Shown here: piece after piece, positions 49,681 to 62,899 of the stretch | Layout of the letters: each line of letters opens with the position of its first letter | Position numbering within the stretch: position 1 is the first letter of the stretch | NCBI RefSeq assembly: GCF_030936135.1 | Contig: NC_082620.1 | Coordinates: 2,418,001-2,482,000, forward strand | Length of the DNA: 64,000 nucleotides | Direction of reading: 5' to 3' | Source: Gavia stellata | Lineage: Eukaryota; Chordata; Aves; Gaviiformes; Gaviidae | Program-made: the position numbers and the translations under genes | Notes under the pieces: generated by a model | Databases searched by the model: none | Told to the model about the DNA's origin: nothing | What the model saw: the letters and a program-made list of their open reading frames with translations, nothing else

Positions 49681-50222
49681 CTTTCGCCTCCCCGGTTAGC
49701 AGAGCCGAAGCGCGGACGCTGGGACGTACATAGCTGGGCAGCCAGAGCCTGCACCACACCTGCTCACGTGAACACCAAAAAAACGAATTGACCACTGGTG
49801 GAAAACTTGTTTTTAATTTCCTAGTGCCCCGCTCCATGATATGCTTAAAAATACCCCCAGAGCCACCTGCTTTCCCAGGAGTTATATAGTAGAGATGCAG
49901 TCCCTAATGGTGACAGCTGCTTCCCTCAAGAATAAACCCAGTTTGTGCGAGGAGGGAAGTGCCGCCGCTTCCCGAGGAGCAAAGCTGATTCAGGCAGGAA
50001 TCAGCCCTTTCTTGTCCATGGGAGATGCCGTGGGCAGCTGCTCCGAAAGCTTTGATCCAGTGCCACGCCAGTGCCACGCTCCAGGCTCTCAGGAGGGTCT
50101 GAAAACTGCAGCTACAGCTCTGCTGGCTCTACCGATACTCCTTTGGGAATCCCAGTGCAACGGATGGTGCTTTGAAAGCGGTTTTAGTGCTGGCTGAGCA
50201 TCTCTGCCCAACACAAAGAGCT

Positions 50223-50555
50223 CTAATTTGCTCCTTTGCCTGCTGCCTGTTTCTTGCTGTCCCCGTTGTTTGAGCAGTCTGGGCTGGGGAGCGAGGTTTC
50301 TCCCAAGAGACAGCTGGGGGAATCACGGCGGTGAGCACGGCCGGCTGGGAGAACCTCACCGTCAGCTGCACCCTCCTCTCGCACGGCGTTTTCCTCTTCC
50401 TGAGTCTCTCTGCCTGCTGCCCGCTGTGATTTCTTGGCTAGAGGGGAGAAGAGACTGCCACTGCCCTTCTCTTCCAGCCAACAGTCCTTGGTTTTAATGC
50501 CCACAGCTTTCAGGATCGTGTCCATTTGCTTCATGTAGTCCAGGTGGCCATTTAC
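50223..50555 (-). CDS. TMCO4: TMCO4 terminal coding exon
   Basis: On the minus strand the exon starts after GTTGCTTGCAG with GTA (Val). It encodes VNGHLDYMKQMDTILKAVGI, KTKDCWLEEKG and a low-complexity tail ending QAAGKGAN before TAG (50223-50225), 110 codons in all. The tail is hydrophilic and expected to vary between species. Confidence 0.88.
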   Translation of the reverse strand, partial: VNGHLDYMKQMDTILKAVGIKTKDCWLEEKGSGSLFSPLAKKSQRAAGRETQEEENAVREEGAADGEVLPAGRAHRRDSPSCLLGETSLPSPDCSNNGDSKKQAAGKGAN

Positions 50556-53500
50556 CTGCAAGCAACAAGAAGAGTCCTGTTAGTGGGGAAGCTGTGGGGA
50601 GCCCAGCTTGGTCAAGTCCATCTCAAAAGCCACCGCTGCCGTGAGATGTGGTTTCAGCTCTGAAAGGCTGAAAGAGCGAGGTCTGAAAAATGCAGTTGTC
50701 CATTGAATAACCCCAACTGGCTGCACCCTTTGTGGCACACACTGCTGCTGAATTGCTTTTGCTCTGACAGGTGTATGTTTAAATGCTTGGATGTTGCTGA
50801 GTTACAAAACCCCAGATTCTGGGTGCCGTGAGGGTAAGAGAGGAGGTGATCTGCCATGGTGAGAAACGCCCAGGTAGGAGGCAGGTTGTCTTAGTTCAAC
50901 TCCCTGTTCTCTACTAAATCATGTGTCCTCCCTGTGCCTTAGCTCCCTTGTAAAAGCAAAGATTATCTTATTTAAATTAGCATATAATCATTAAATCTCA
51001 CCACAGCTACCAAGTGTGTTTAAGGTTCTCAGCTGGAAGGTGCACTGTTCTATCCCATACCATATAAAACTGTGAGCCTGAGAGTTATGGGTTCCTAAAC
51101 CAAATTAAAGTCAACAATACGTGCAAAACCCCCCACGTTTTTATTGTAAGGTAATTTCCATGATAAGATAAACCCTTCTGGTACGGATGTTGGAATGCAC
51201 CCTTCCAGTCAGGGCACAGGAGGGAAAGAAAACCTCCTCTGTGGGTTATTGCTGTCATATGCTAAAGGCTACCTGGCTGGAAAGACAGAAACCACCTTCC
51301 CTGTTTCAGGTGGCCTGTGCAAGCTGACTGTTTGAAGTAACAACAGCTGAGATCCTACTAGAGACCAGCCTTCAGATCCCCTTTGCTGTTGTACTCACAG
51401 CTGAAATGGGAGGAAGCGCTCGGGAGCAAAGAATCACAAGGTGGATTTATAGTGGGGTTTTCTGTGGAGAGGAAAGTGCGGTCAGGCTGAGTCGAGGCTA
51501 TTTCCGCGGTACACTCACCAGCTGGCCTGTAGATTTCAGCAAAGATTAAGGGGTGTGATTTGCATCCTACAATATTTTAGCCTCTTTGGTAAATTCTATT
51601 TCTAACAGTTTAAATCCTTCCTGACCCAGCCAGAAGGCTGTCTCAGGCAACACCACCTCTTATTTTCCCAAATCTTGCTACTAATTAGGGAATTTCCACA
51701 GCAGGGAATACCCGACACCACAGTCCCAGGTTTCCTGCTTCGCAGCGCGTGTACGACTGCCCCAGGAAGGAGCTGTCTGCTCGTACAAGACAGTAAGAGC
51801 TCTTTGCAGAGCTCTGCAAAGAAATCCAGCCGTGCACCCTCTGCTCACTGCCCTGCTAGCTCAGTCTGGGAGGCTGGCTGATGTCTGGGCAGTCCTTCCT
51901 CGCTATGCCAGCAACCAGGATTACCAGCCCACCTCTACGCAAACCTAAAGTAAACCTCCTCTCCCGCACAGGCAAAATTCAAACCTCCTAGCTGTTTGTG
52001 TGAAGCAGCTTTTGAGTGGTAACATTTGGATGCACTTAGGACTTGGAGCAAAATGAAGGATTTAATCAGCATGTTAGTAATGCAATATGTGACTTTAATC
52101 AGTCCAGATGGCTCAACAGGCTCTTGATGTTTTGAACAGATTAGCTAATTAAAATAACCATTGAAGGACTAACGGACTGGCTGTTAAGATGTGTACATTG
52201 TTCCCTGGAAAAGTATGAACCTTTTACTACTCAGCAGGGGGGCTTGGTGCTAAAGAAAGAAATGAGCGTTGGACAAGGTGGAGAGAAACAAGAAGGAAAT
52301 GGACGTCCTGGGAGGAGTTGCTGAAGTCTCTTGGTTTGCTGTATTCTGAAACCTCTACAGTCATCACAACCTACCTGCCCTGGTCAGCGCCCGGGGATTT
52401 CTCAGCCTGTTAGGTTACCTCATCATTAGTCAGAGAGAACAAATTTCCTCTACCACCCTAAGGACTAGATTTTCATCACCCCTCAATATCCAGCAGCTTC
52501 CACAAAAACTATGGGGAATTCCTCTTCCCTGAGCACCACCATCACTGAGAGACGCTGGGTATGAGCAATTCTGAAGAGCTGAGCCTTTCTTCACGCAGCT
52601 AAAAGAGACGCTGAGACCTCCTGAAAGTCTGTCCCTTACTGCAGGTCTGCTAATACCACTGAATCTCTTCAAAGGAAACTCAGTTCTGTTTCCAGGATAG
52701 CCCAGGAGGGGATTCCATAAAGTCAGACCGATGCAAGCCCTGAGAAGCCTAAGAGGAGGTAGGACTCTTTTTCTGCTATACTGTGACATGAAGTACTGAG
52801 CCGTCAGCAAAAGAACAGCGAACAAATTGCCTTGCCACTTTAAAGCTGTGAAGCCATCCTGGTGGGAAAATTCAGCAATTCCATCTCTGAAAAGCCTGTT
52901 TTCATCTGCAAGCTGAAAAGCTGAATTCCTCCGCTGGGTAGGCTGTGCTGGAGAAGGGATGGGAACATCTAAAACATTGTAAGGGACAATAAAAACTTCA
53001 AAGGGAAACAAACAATTGTTTGAATATTTGTCAGAAAAAAAGTACAGGAGGAATTTCAAAATAAATAGAATAGAAAAGTGTTCTTGTAACCAAAGCAAAT
53101 TTATTTATGCTTGTTATAAGGAAATGAAAGCCGTGGGGTAGGTTTATCAGTGTGCTTAGGTGACTTCTCCCATGTTATATCTGATTTTATGGTTGCTTTG
53201 ACTCATTGCAAAACACAAGCCAGCTGCCTATATCACTAATTCTGCTGCAGGACTATGGCACTGCACAGGAAGATCTCCAAAGGGCTACAGATGATAGCAT
53301 TGCTCAGGTGGATCGATCAGTCAGCTGAAAGGAGCCGTCAGTCCAGTAAGTTTGGAAAGGTTTTCAAGTTCAAATCCACCCAAAAGCGTCAAAAATGTCA
53401 TTGAGCCTAATCAGCTGCGTCTATTAAACTCAAATGGAAGTCTTTTTATTTGGTACAATAAGTGCCTCTGGTTACAGTGTCATAAAAACACAGTTCAATT

Positions 53501-56500
53501 TACGGCAGCTTTGAAAACAAATAATGCCACCCCTGGGCCTTGCAACCAACCCACTGGTGGTCGCTGTACCAAGGCGAGCTGTGAGCTCTGCAGCACAGAT
53601 GCTGCTCTCTGTATTAATGACAGCAGTTCTAGGTGGAGAGGGACAGGGGACAGAGATCAGCGTGTGTGAGATGATAACGGAATCAATTTGCAGTTACCAC
53701 ATAGCTCTCTCCATTAGCGGTAAGCTGGTGTAATCTCCACAGCTCCACTCAATTGCCTTTGCAGTTGGTTTTCCCCAGCGTTGCGAAATGGTTATGGTTT
53801 AGTGGGCATGGTGGTGTTGGGTTAATGGTTGGACTTGATGATCTATTGGTCTTTTCCAACCGTAACAATTCTGTGATTCTGTGAAAGAACAGCTAAAGCA
53901 CCAACACAGGATCCATCCAGCTCTTTAGGACAGGAAGAACCCCATCTTCTCTCAGGTTTTGAGGACAGGAACCCAAGGTGTACCCCATAGCCCAGAGGGG
54001 ATGCTTGGGGAGCCTGCCAAGTGGTGGACAGAGAAAGGACCTGGGAGAAAGGAGGTACTACGTACGATCTTGGCTCTGCCGCGGACTGATATGAGCGCAG
54101 GCAAGACTTACTCCACCACAACACTGGGTATCACGATGACATTACTCTGCTCGATATGGCAGAAGTCCTTGCTCGCTCCGGAGCCATCTGTTTTAAGATC
54201 CTGTCCAGTTTCCTTCAGAAAGAACTCCTCCACCGATCCCAAGCAGCCAATGGAAAGAGTGCACAGCGGCTCCAAAGCCCGGCGCAGCTCGCAGAGCTGT
54301 TTGCTTTGCAGGGCTGTGTAATTTGCAGGAGCTCAGCTGAAAGTCCCTTGGCCTCTCTGCTACCTGCAGGGAGAGATAAAGGACAGAGCAGCTGGGCTCT
54401 GCCTTCCTCCTGCTCTCCTTGACCAAACACCCTATGGCGTCACAGAGAATTACTGAGGAGCAAGGGAGGCATGCAACGTGAGCGGAGGATGCACAGGCAC
54501 CCTCTGCAAGTCACAAGAGCGCAGGTCATTAATATGGCTGAGAATTTCACCTCTTTGATTTGTTTTGAGCCCGTCACATTAAAAGAGCAACTTTATCATG
54601 CAGGAAAAAGATACCCTCAAGTTAAAACATCTCTCCAGAGCTTTGTTATTTCAGCAGGAGCAGTAATGATTACCTTGGAGGACATCACAGTTTCAGGATA
54701 TCCTTTTGAGAAATACTATCTGTTTTAATAGAAAACGGTATTTTGCGTGGGGTGAAAAGAGTTAATAGAGTGAGCTGCAGTTTCTGAAGCTCAGATAATA
54801 ATCACACCTCACTTTCCAGCAGCCCTTTCTTCCTGCGGTGTGTCAGACACTTTGTGTACACACATAATGAAATGCAAACTGCCTCCGGGTGGCATATCTC
54901 AATAGAGCCAGCTCAGCAACTCCTGTTATTGCCAGTTCAGCTCTTGGGTTTATTCTCCGTTTCCAAAAGCAGCAGTGAATTTGTCGTTCAGGGAAAGAAT
55001 CAGAGTGCAACTCTGTGCTCTGAAACAAACTGCCAGCCAGTTTTGGGGTAGCATTGGTAAAGAAGGGAAGAAACTCAAATGCCACTACTGCTTTCCAAAT
55101 ATCCTCAGTTCTGGACACTGCCTCCAAACCCGTGCAGCCCTCCTCTTCCAGACGGTGGCATAGACTGATTGATTAGAGGACCCCCAGGCTATGCCAGGTT
55201 ATCACCCAAAATGCAGTCATCTCTGCCAAGCTGGCAGGCTCCTCTGGTCAGAGTTATTCCCACATGTCAGCATAAGCCTTAATTCAGAGTGCTGGGTACG
55301 TCTCACATGATAGAGGGCATTCAGCCTGGCAGAAAATGTCCTATCTGTTTTCCAGAGTTTTCTGAAAGCTTACAGCAAAGACCTAACGCTGCCCAGGCAG
55401 GGGAATGTGGCTGGACCTGGCGAAGGCCAGTGGCAGAGCAGATTCCCGTAGTGAGAACCAGAAGAACATTAAACGAACCTTGAAAGAGGCTGTGGCTGAA
55501 TGAAGTTAAAATAGAAATAAAATTCTTCTGTTTGGGTTCTTAGGAAACAATGTTTTCCAAAACTGAAGACAGTGAACACGTCCACTAATTCAGAAGCTGG
55601 AATTTAAATGGATTTATTAAAAAATGTGAATTTGGCATCTGTGGCAAGTCCCCCCTTGCATTAGGTATATCCTGAGCACTAGCGGTCCTGGCTTCCAGCA
55701 GAGGAGAAGCTAATAAAAATATATTTGAGGAAAACTTTATAGAGCTGAATTTATTTTGAAAATACTGTCAATGTAATTTGCATTATTCCTCTTTAATGTT
55801 TCTATTTCTGCTCTGAAAAACTGATGGAATAAAGATTGGAGCATGATTCAGCTGAAGCTAATAGACTTTGCTTCTAAATCATCCCTTCACGCAATTACAA
55901 TTCTTGTGAATAGAATAAGTCACTCAATTCTTATTTTTCTTCTCGTTTAAAAACTAACTTGACCGGTAAAAGTTCTCCTTTAATTACAGCGACATTTCTT
56001 GAGCAAGACTGCAATTTTTACATGCAGTCATCTTTCAGCTGCAACTTATTGATCAAGTCATTCTCCCCTCTGGGACGATACTGAGGGATGTTACCCTCAG
56101 ACAGTGCTCAGGCAATTTCACATCAGCACAATAACTTTTTCCAAGGACTTTTTCCATCAAAGTTTGATCTGTTTTATGGGAACATGTCGATGTTGACAAT
56201 TCAGAGCAAACACTGTTTTTTTGCTGGAGTCGTCCACTGCTGAAAAACTCTGCCAGCTTTACTCTCAATTTGCCTTCACCAAGTCCAAGAGGACTGTATG
56301 AGGGAGAGAAGTAAAATACAGAATATAACAAGAAAACAGAGTAAGTAACTGGAGGAAATAAGTTTTAGAAGCCTGAAGCCCTAAGGGGGCGAGATGGAGA
56401 GCAGCTGTACATCAGCAATGACAGGCAGGACAAAGTCAGGAAGAGGGAGCTTCCTAAATTCTGAATTAATAAGAGAGCCCTTGAAAGAGTTTCAAGGGAA

Positions 56501-59500
56501 AGGTGCCTTGAGAAATGGCCTTCTGCTGACAGGTGCTGCACTCCACACACCAAGCCAACCAGCTGAAAGCAACAGCTCCTTCCATGGATTTTTCAACTGT
56601 TTGAGGAGCTGCTGTTGACTATTTTTTTGCTGATGCTCTCACTGATGACTGCCAGAAGTAGAATCGGTTCTTTTCTTTAGCTGTTAGGCTGGTGTCTGAA
56701 CACTCAAGAGTCTTTCCAGCTACATCAAAGTTGCAAAACATGCCACTCACTTTTAAGGTGGCTATAATCAAATACTTATTTTTCTGTGCTAAACCAAGTG
56801 GAAATTATTTAAATTAGATGGTATAAAGAACGTTTTAAAAGCCCCAGCATAAACTGTGCATATAATTATCACTGTGGAGTAATTTGAACACAATCTCTTG
56901 GGCCTCAGAGGAAGAGATCCCCAAAAATAAAGACTGGATTGATACATCAAACTGGACTGTTCCTAAAAGTAGCTTGGGGGACCCAGACATCTGACAATAT
57001 AAACTACAGCAGTCCACTACTGACCCAATATATCTGCTATATTGATCAAGCCAGGATTATGGAGAATTTTTCAAGAGTCCAGATGGAAACACTGAGATGA
57101 GATTCGGTCTCCATAATCAGGATGATATAATAGGACCTGCCCGCAGCACAGGATGACTCCTCTGTAACACCGAAAGGGACTGATCACCCTTCCTCTCCCC
57201 ATCCTGCTCCGGGAATATGCAAGATTTGGCAGCTGAAATGTTACCAATCTTTGCGGCTTTCAAACCAGCTTCGCAGCCCAACACCACGAAACAAGATCAC
57301 TTTTGGCTAAATAAGGGAATTTTTGCCATCTTTGGGGACAATGACCTGTTCTCAGCTTATTCACCCCTTAATCTCCTTTATGAGTTGATGGTCATAATTT
57401 ATCTGGGCAAGAAGACGTGGCCATTTGGGAAATTTCAACAGCTATCAAGTAGTGCAACATCTCTCCTTAGCAATGCGATCTACAAATCCATCACACTGGG
57501 ATCTGCAGCAAGTTTAAGACCTTACCCTACCCTAATGTCACTGGGGCAGCAGGCAGTGATAAGCTTCATGGTATTTCAGCTCCATTCAGCTAATATCAAT
57601 AATATATGCTGTTGTAATTGCAAGATCTCAAACACATTAGCTGAAACTGTGCTACAGGAGAAAACCTCACGTATACAATGTGCCAGCTAAGTCAGTTTTC
57701 CCCTTGATTAACACTTTTAATTGGATGTTGCAACTGAATTTTCTTTCCATGTTAGCTGAAGAGGTTAGAAACAAAGCTCAAAACTGAACACAAAAATTAT
57801 ATAGAATTAGCGTTCGTGTTCCAAGATAAGACAGGAACTAGAAAGCTAAATTATCTATCCTTAATTCACCTTATTGTGCTTTGTGTAGTCACTCTTGCAG
57901 AATCAAACATTATTAACACTACTTAGGGAAAACTCCCACTGCTTTTGCTGGCAGTTTTTGCTCGAGTAAGATCTGCGTGATTGGGATAGCTGCTTGCAAA
58001 GTCAACAGCTACAAACCTGTTCACTGCAAACCTGTCAAGAATGGGAGTCTGCAATGTCTGGCTTCGCAAGAACAGTCCTATTTTCAAATGCAAGGTGCTT
58101 TAATGTGTAAAGTGTAAGAGAAAATCTATAAAAGGTGGTAAGCGATGCAAATTGTTACGGTCCATGGGACAAATGTAATGGTATAAAAACCTGGCTGGTT
58201 ACTCAAATGGAATAGCAAAATTTTATATGTTGAATTGTATTAGATGTAAACGTAAACTACCTGCGAATCTTTCTAAAACGTGGCAATTGGTAAACTCAGC
58301 TTTTCTGAAGGAGAGAGGTGCAGTCCCAGAAATTCAGCTTTGCCCAGGGTACTCGGGGTGTCCGAACACTGTACGCACTCAAACAGATGTTGTGGAAACC
58401 CACCGTGAAATGATACACACATGTTCCAGGCACAGTGGAGGAAATGGGAAAATTACTTCTATAAATCTGCAGGAAGGCCACACTGTTATGGCACCATGCT
58501 GCTTCTGAGTGGCAGTGCGTATGTGAATTTTGGCACCAGACTTATGAAATAAAGGCTCAAGGAGTGCTATAAAATAGTTCTCTCTGCCTTTTAGAAGCAG
58601 CTAAATATCCCCAGCCTTCCAGAGAATATGTTAGGATCAAGCAATACATCTGTGTTGAAGCAAGGAGGGACACCAGCCTTTGAGTTTTTGCCATAAAGCA
58701 AAAACAAACTGCAAGTTATTAATGGCTCCATTTGCACTTTTTTGGAAAAGCTTTTTCAGTTTCTTCCTCTGTTCTAACATATTGACATTGCCAGCACCCT
58801 CTGCTTGCATCCCAAAGGGAAAAATGTATTTAATATGTATTTAATGTGCGATTCTCAGAGCTCCCAAATCAACAGCAAGAAGGATCACAGAAAACTAAGC
58901 CACTGACGACTCCAGTGTTGCAGGGACATACAAAAAGGAAGAAATCATCCCTGTGACCTTATAGTCCAGCAGACAAATAGACTTGTTTCCACAGAAACCC
59001 GCATGTCCCCCTGATGTGAGAAAAGCCTCTCCAGGCTCCTTCGAGCCGCTGCCTGAAGCCAAGTTCTGCTCCTAGCTGTTGCTCTTCTGATCCTGTTAAT
59101 GCCTGTCACTGTGGGAGGTGGCACTGCTCATTTGAAACAAGTGAAACAAAGGTGTAATGAGAATAGGCAACCTTTTGCCTTTTGAACTCCCCAGGGCTCT
59201 TAATTAAGCCACATTTCGTAACCACAATGAATTCTTTGCTACAAGTCTTGGGAACATAGGGGGAAAAACCTCAGTTTAATGCATTTTGGGAAAAAAGCCT
59301 GACTCACAGAAGTGCCAAATCAGTTGGATTTCACAAAATTCGAACTTTTGATCTGCTTATATTTATGTACATTGTGGACCTGCCTGGCTGAAGGCCAGAC
59401 TTCCTTGAATCTGTTTGCCTCTCCTCATAATGGGAATACTAGGCCCCTCTTCTGAGACAGCTTTTGGAAAGAGAGATCAGTTATTCTTGGGTTTTAATCA

Positions 59501-62500
59501 CTGTCATAAAGAGAGCTTTCCCACTGCTCAGTTACAGCAGCAAAGAAAAGAAGTAAAAAAGCTTCTGAGGTATCTCAGGGGGAAAAAGCAAAGGTGTACT
59601 GATGTGCGATAGAGACTATTCTAAAAAGCAGCTCTGCTGTTTTGCCTTCCATTATGCAGAGATGCTGCAGGGGAAGAACACGTCTGTGAAATGCATCAGC
59701 ATGTTTTCTCTAGGTACCACTGCAATGACTGCTCTAGAGAGAAGAGTACTTTGTATCTTTGGTCTGTGGGCTGTACAGACCACAGCTCTGGTGCTCCAGC
59801 TGTTTGAATAAGGAGGGGTTTACTCTCAGTTGGTGTTGCCTTTACAGGAATTTGTGAGCACCAGCAGCAGGTAGGCAGCTGCCATCCAGTCAACGTGTTG
59901 ATGAAGAATAAGAAAAGGATAATTTAGCTGCCGTCGAAAGCATGGGAAAGGAATGAGTTTTAAAGTTGATGCAAAACTTAGTCATAGTCTAAATATCTTT
60001 AAGACAATTTTCACATTGGACTAATGAGAGAACAGTACTGACTTCTGAAATAATTCTCACGATCCATCCACGCTCTCTACTAGACTTCCAGACAGGCATT
60101 CCTACTGTCCGCAAGCTTGCAAGTTCATCCCTGGTTTCTGCTGCGGTAAAACTGCCCAGAGAAACTTAAGCACCCTTCTTGACTTGTGAGCCTCCATGAA
60201 AATGCTCTGCCTACATTCTGACTCTGAACATTTCTGCAATATTCAAATGTTAATGCAAAATGTAATCTACAATGTCCCATTTGAACAAACAGCAATCAAT
60301 CTAATACACTACAGCTCAATTACTTCCTTGGTCTCTGTAACAGGTGCTGTCAAATAAATCTACTGAATAAATCAGTCCCATTGTAACCATTAGGAAGGCT
60401 TTTATAACTGCATTTGCTGAGTGGGAGGACATTTTTCCCTCAGTTTTTTTACTGACAGTCAGATAAAAAACACACTAATCAAGAGAGACATGCAATAAAT
60501 GCCTTGGAGGTGAACTCCTGTTTATACTGAGGTCTCTTAGCCTTCCAGTCATTTGAGGATTCTGATGCTACCACAGCAAAGAGAACCAAGCCCTGTGGAT
60601 CCAGTCCAGTTTTCATCACGGATGGACTGGGAGATGCCTAAAATACTGAGGCTGCCTGCATAATATTTGCAGACTGAGCAGCACCTTTGCATCTTCTATG
60701 CTTTATTCTTCTATCACAGCTTGTCCTTTCTTACTCCTGGCAGGAGACTCACAGGGACCTCCAGCAAGGGCACCTGCAGGGATGGAGCTAGTCCCCATCA
60801 TAGAAAATCTCTCTATATATATTTCTGTTATGCTACTGTATTTGCAGCAAAATCCATCTTTGCTTTCTTGCCGCTTTAAAAAATATTGCCCCTGAATATT
60901 TCCTTCCCCATTCTTGCTCCTTTTACTTTTAAAATGTTCATCAGAATGCCCTGTATCTCTTTTGATAAAGCTCCATGGTCTGGGAAATAGATCAAGAGAA
61001 TGAGACCTACTTAAATACAGGTTTTTCCCCCTGTGGGGGTTGCTCTTTTTTCTCCCCAATGCTTCGCAGTAAGATTAAGCAAGTGAAAGTGTCAGCTCTT
61101 TCTGAAATGAGAACAGCACTGGGATTGTCTGTTGGCATCATGCAGCACGGATACAGATGCACAACAACAGAAGCTTAGCAGATAGCAGCTCTGCAACCAT
61201 TATTCATTTAGCTGAAATGTAAATATTGCTCCTCTGGGGGAAAAAAGGAGAGGCTGCTGTGAGCCAGGCAGGATAAAGTCTGCAGGACTCCAGGGGGTTT
61301 CAAAGTTCAGGAAGCAGAAGGTCAACAGAAAGAGGGTCTCTGAAGAGAAGTCGAAGAGAGGAGAGTAACACGGACTGAACTAACAGGAAAAGTCACCCCA
61401 GTGCCACCACTGCTTGACATCTTTGGCCATTTTTCTTTTCATGCCAGCAACAGATGTCACTACTTGCAAGCGACTAACGGCAGCTCTGGGGACGGTGAAA
61501 AAATGGATGGGGGAGCCGGTGGAAATGCTAACCAAGACAACCCAGTAAGATGCAAAGATACAAGAACAGCTACAGTGCTGGACCATGTTTAAAAGCCTCT
61601 AGTATACCACTTCCTTCTGGGAAGCCTATATTTTGTTCTGCAAAGTCTCTATTTTATCTGTAGAGCATTAAGCCCTGTGTTTTCTGGCAAGGGCTGTACA
61701 TAGCTCAGTTATAATGAATGAAATGAGCTGGTAACAGTTGGGTATTTATAGGGTCAGCAGGCTGGTGCTCCAAAAAATCTGACAGCACTTAAAAGTGCCT
61801 TTGTCTCCAGAGCAACGTTGACAACCCCTACCAGCTTGTGGGGACATTCGGGAGGAGTCATGGCAGGAACAATGACCATGGAAGCATCCTGAGCTTTGTG
61901 CTGAGCATCTTCCAGTCCAGTTTGCAGAGAGTGAAAAATGAGTTAAAACATTCAGATATGGAAAACCAAGATTGCATGTCCAAGATTACTGTGCATATGA
62001 ATACACAAGCTAAGTTCTGCATGATTTTCTGTGGAAGAGCAATGAGATCATTAGGTTGCTTAAGGTAATTGAGTTGAATGTTGCTAGGTATATAATATAG
62101 TGGCTTATCATTAATGACATCAGATAGCTTTGAGGAAACTAAATGTCTACCAGACAGACAGGTGAATCTCTTCCTGCTTCCTGGAGACCTACACCCCAAA
62201 AAGGCTGCAGCCCAGGTCTGGACCTAGCAAACCAGCCATCGATATCACAGAGCTTCTGTAATTACAAACCGTTTCCTGCACAATAGCATCAACGCAGCCC
62301 AGGGGACCAAGGTACAAGGCCTATGAACTTGTCCCTGTACGAACCTGAACAGTGTTGAAAGCTCCACGAAGATAAGATTGCGAGTTGCACCTGCTCCACA
62401 GTTGTGTGTTTGAGCCCCAGGTTTCCCAGCTGCTGATCCCACCTACCTGCTGATCTGGGGCTTGCAAGACAGCAAGGTCTTTCTTGGAGAATAATGGCAT

Positions 62501-62899
62501 TTTCTGTCTCCAGTATGAGATAGTTCAGAACCAAAAAAACCCAAACACATCCAACGAGAGAGGCAAATTCTCATTATTTTGCTCAATACTGAGCACTGGT
62601 TGGGCCAGCAAAATCTATAGTGAAGTCTGAGATGAGAGTTTTCTCAAAGAAAGGAAAGAGGGACAATGTACATAGAGGTGCTCTCCTCAGTGTCCCATCT
62701 TCCCTTAATCAATGAGCGTGAGGCTACAGTGCTGCAAGCAAAGTACAGATGGAAAAAACTGAGAATATAAGTACTACTTACTACAAACGAAAGGTCCATG
62801 TTTACCATCCTCCTGTCATCCAAGTCGACTGGCTGGAGGCCTGCAACGTTGATCTGGACAGAAGAGGTTCTGTACACAAACCCCAGCAGCCAGTCGCCC
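50223..62899 (-). CDS. TMCO4: TMCO4 (DUF726 family), last two coding exons; 5' part outside window
   Basis: Exons 62782-62899 and 50223-50555 on the minus strand form the C-terminal end of TMCO4, a multi-pass membrane protein with an alpha/beta-hydrolase-like DUF726 domain; its biochemical role is not established. Joined they read RGDWLLGFVYRTSSVQ, INVAGLQPVDLDDRRM, VNMDLSFV then VNGHLDYMKQMDTILKAVGI. This is the conserved DUF726 end (GDW...YRTSS...VAGLQP...V.GHLDY). A polar tail of about 85 residues, rich in Glu, Ser and Gly, follows to the TAG. The junction is phase 0 with GTAAGT and TTGCAG splice sites. The intron between is 12.2 kb. Upstream exons must lie beyond 64000. The minus orientation and position after HTR6 match mammalian synteny. 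Confidence 0.88.
50915..50970 (-). repeat. Possible MIR-like relic, reverse orientation
   Basis: CCTCCCTGTGCCTTAGCTCC followed by CTTGTAAAAGCAAAGATTAT resembles the reversed MIR motif 'ctgtgcctcagtttccccatctgtaaaatggggataat'. Confidence 0.4.
53786..53883 (+). mobile_element. CR1 LINE 3' fragment (CR1-J-like tail)
   Basis: GGCATGGTGGTGTTGGGTTA, ATGGTTGGACTTGATGATCT, CTTTTCCAACCGTAACA and the terminal ATTCTGTGATTCTGTGA follow the well-known avian CR1 tail closely. This is the least diverged transposon copy in the window. It is 5'-truncated, as usual for CR1, and the left edge is approximate. It sits in the TMCO4 last intron, antisense to the gene. Confidence 0.88.
62782..62899 (-). CDS. TMCO4: TMCO4 penultimate coding exon
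   Basis: On the minus strand the exon follows TCTGCTCTGCTCCTAG. It starts with the third base of an Arg codon, then GDWLLGFVYRTSSVQINVAG, LQPVDLDDRRMVNMDLSFV. It ends at a perfect GTAAGTA donor. Reading beyond the donor gives unrelated intronic frame, which supports the boundary. Confidence 0.9.

Larger units (their letters stand above)
47571..50222. other. HTR6-TMCO4 convergent intergenic/3' UTR region
   Basis: No coding exon was recognised. The right part should be TMCO4 3' UTR on the minus strand. Candidate minus-strand signals are ATTAAA (TTTAAT at 49812-49817) and AATAAA (TTTATT at 49355-49360 and at 48215-48220). A C-run tract (C10-A-C9) is at 47826-47845. Confidence 0.5.
50556..62781 (-). 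other. TMCO4 last intron, 12.2 kb; no other gene recognised
   Basis: Both ends are consensus splice sites. The interior is mostly AT-rich. A CR1 fragment lies at 53786-53883 and a possible MIR-like relic near 50.93 kb. The longest open frames (222 codons on minus at 52430-53098; 157 codons on plus at 57217-57690) show no family resemblance, splice support or start context I can defend. Confidence 0.7.

Noticed and set aside
57217-57690. 157-codon plus-strand open frame in the TMCO4 intron
   Set aside because: This is within chance expectation for a 64-kb two-strand search. No domain, signal or conserved motif was recognised.
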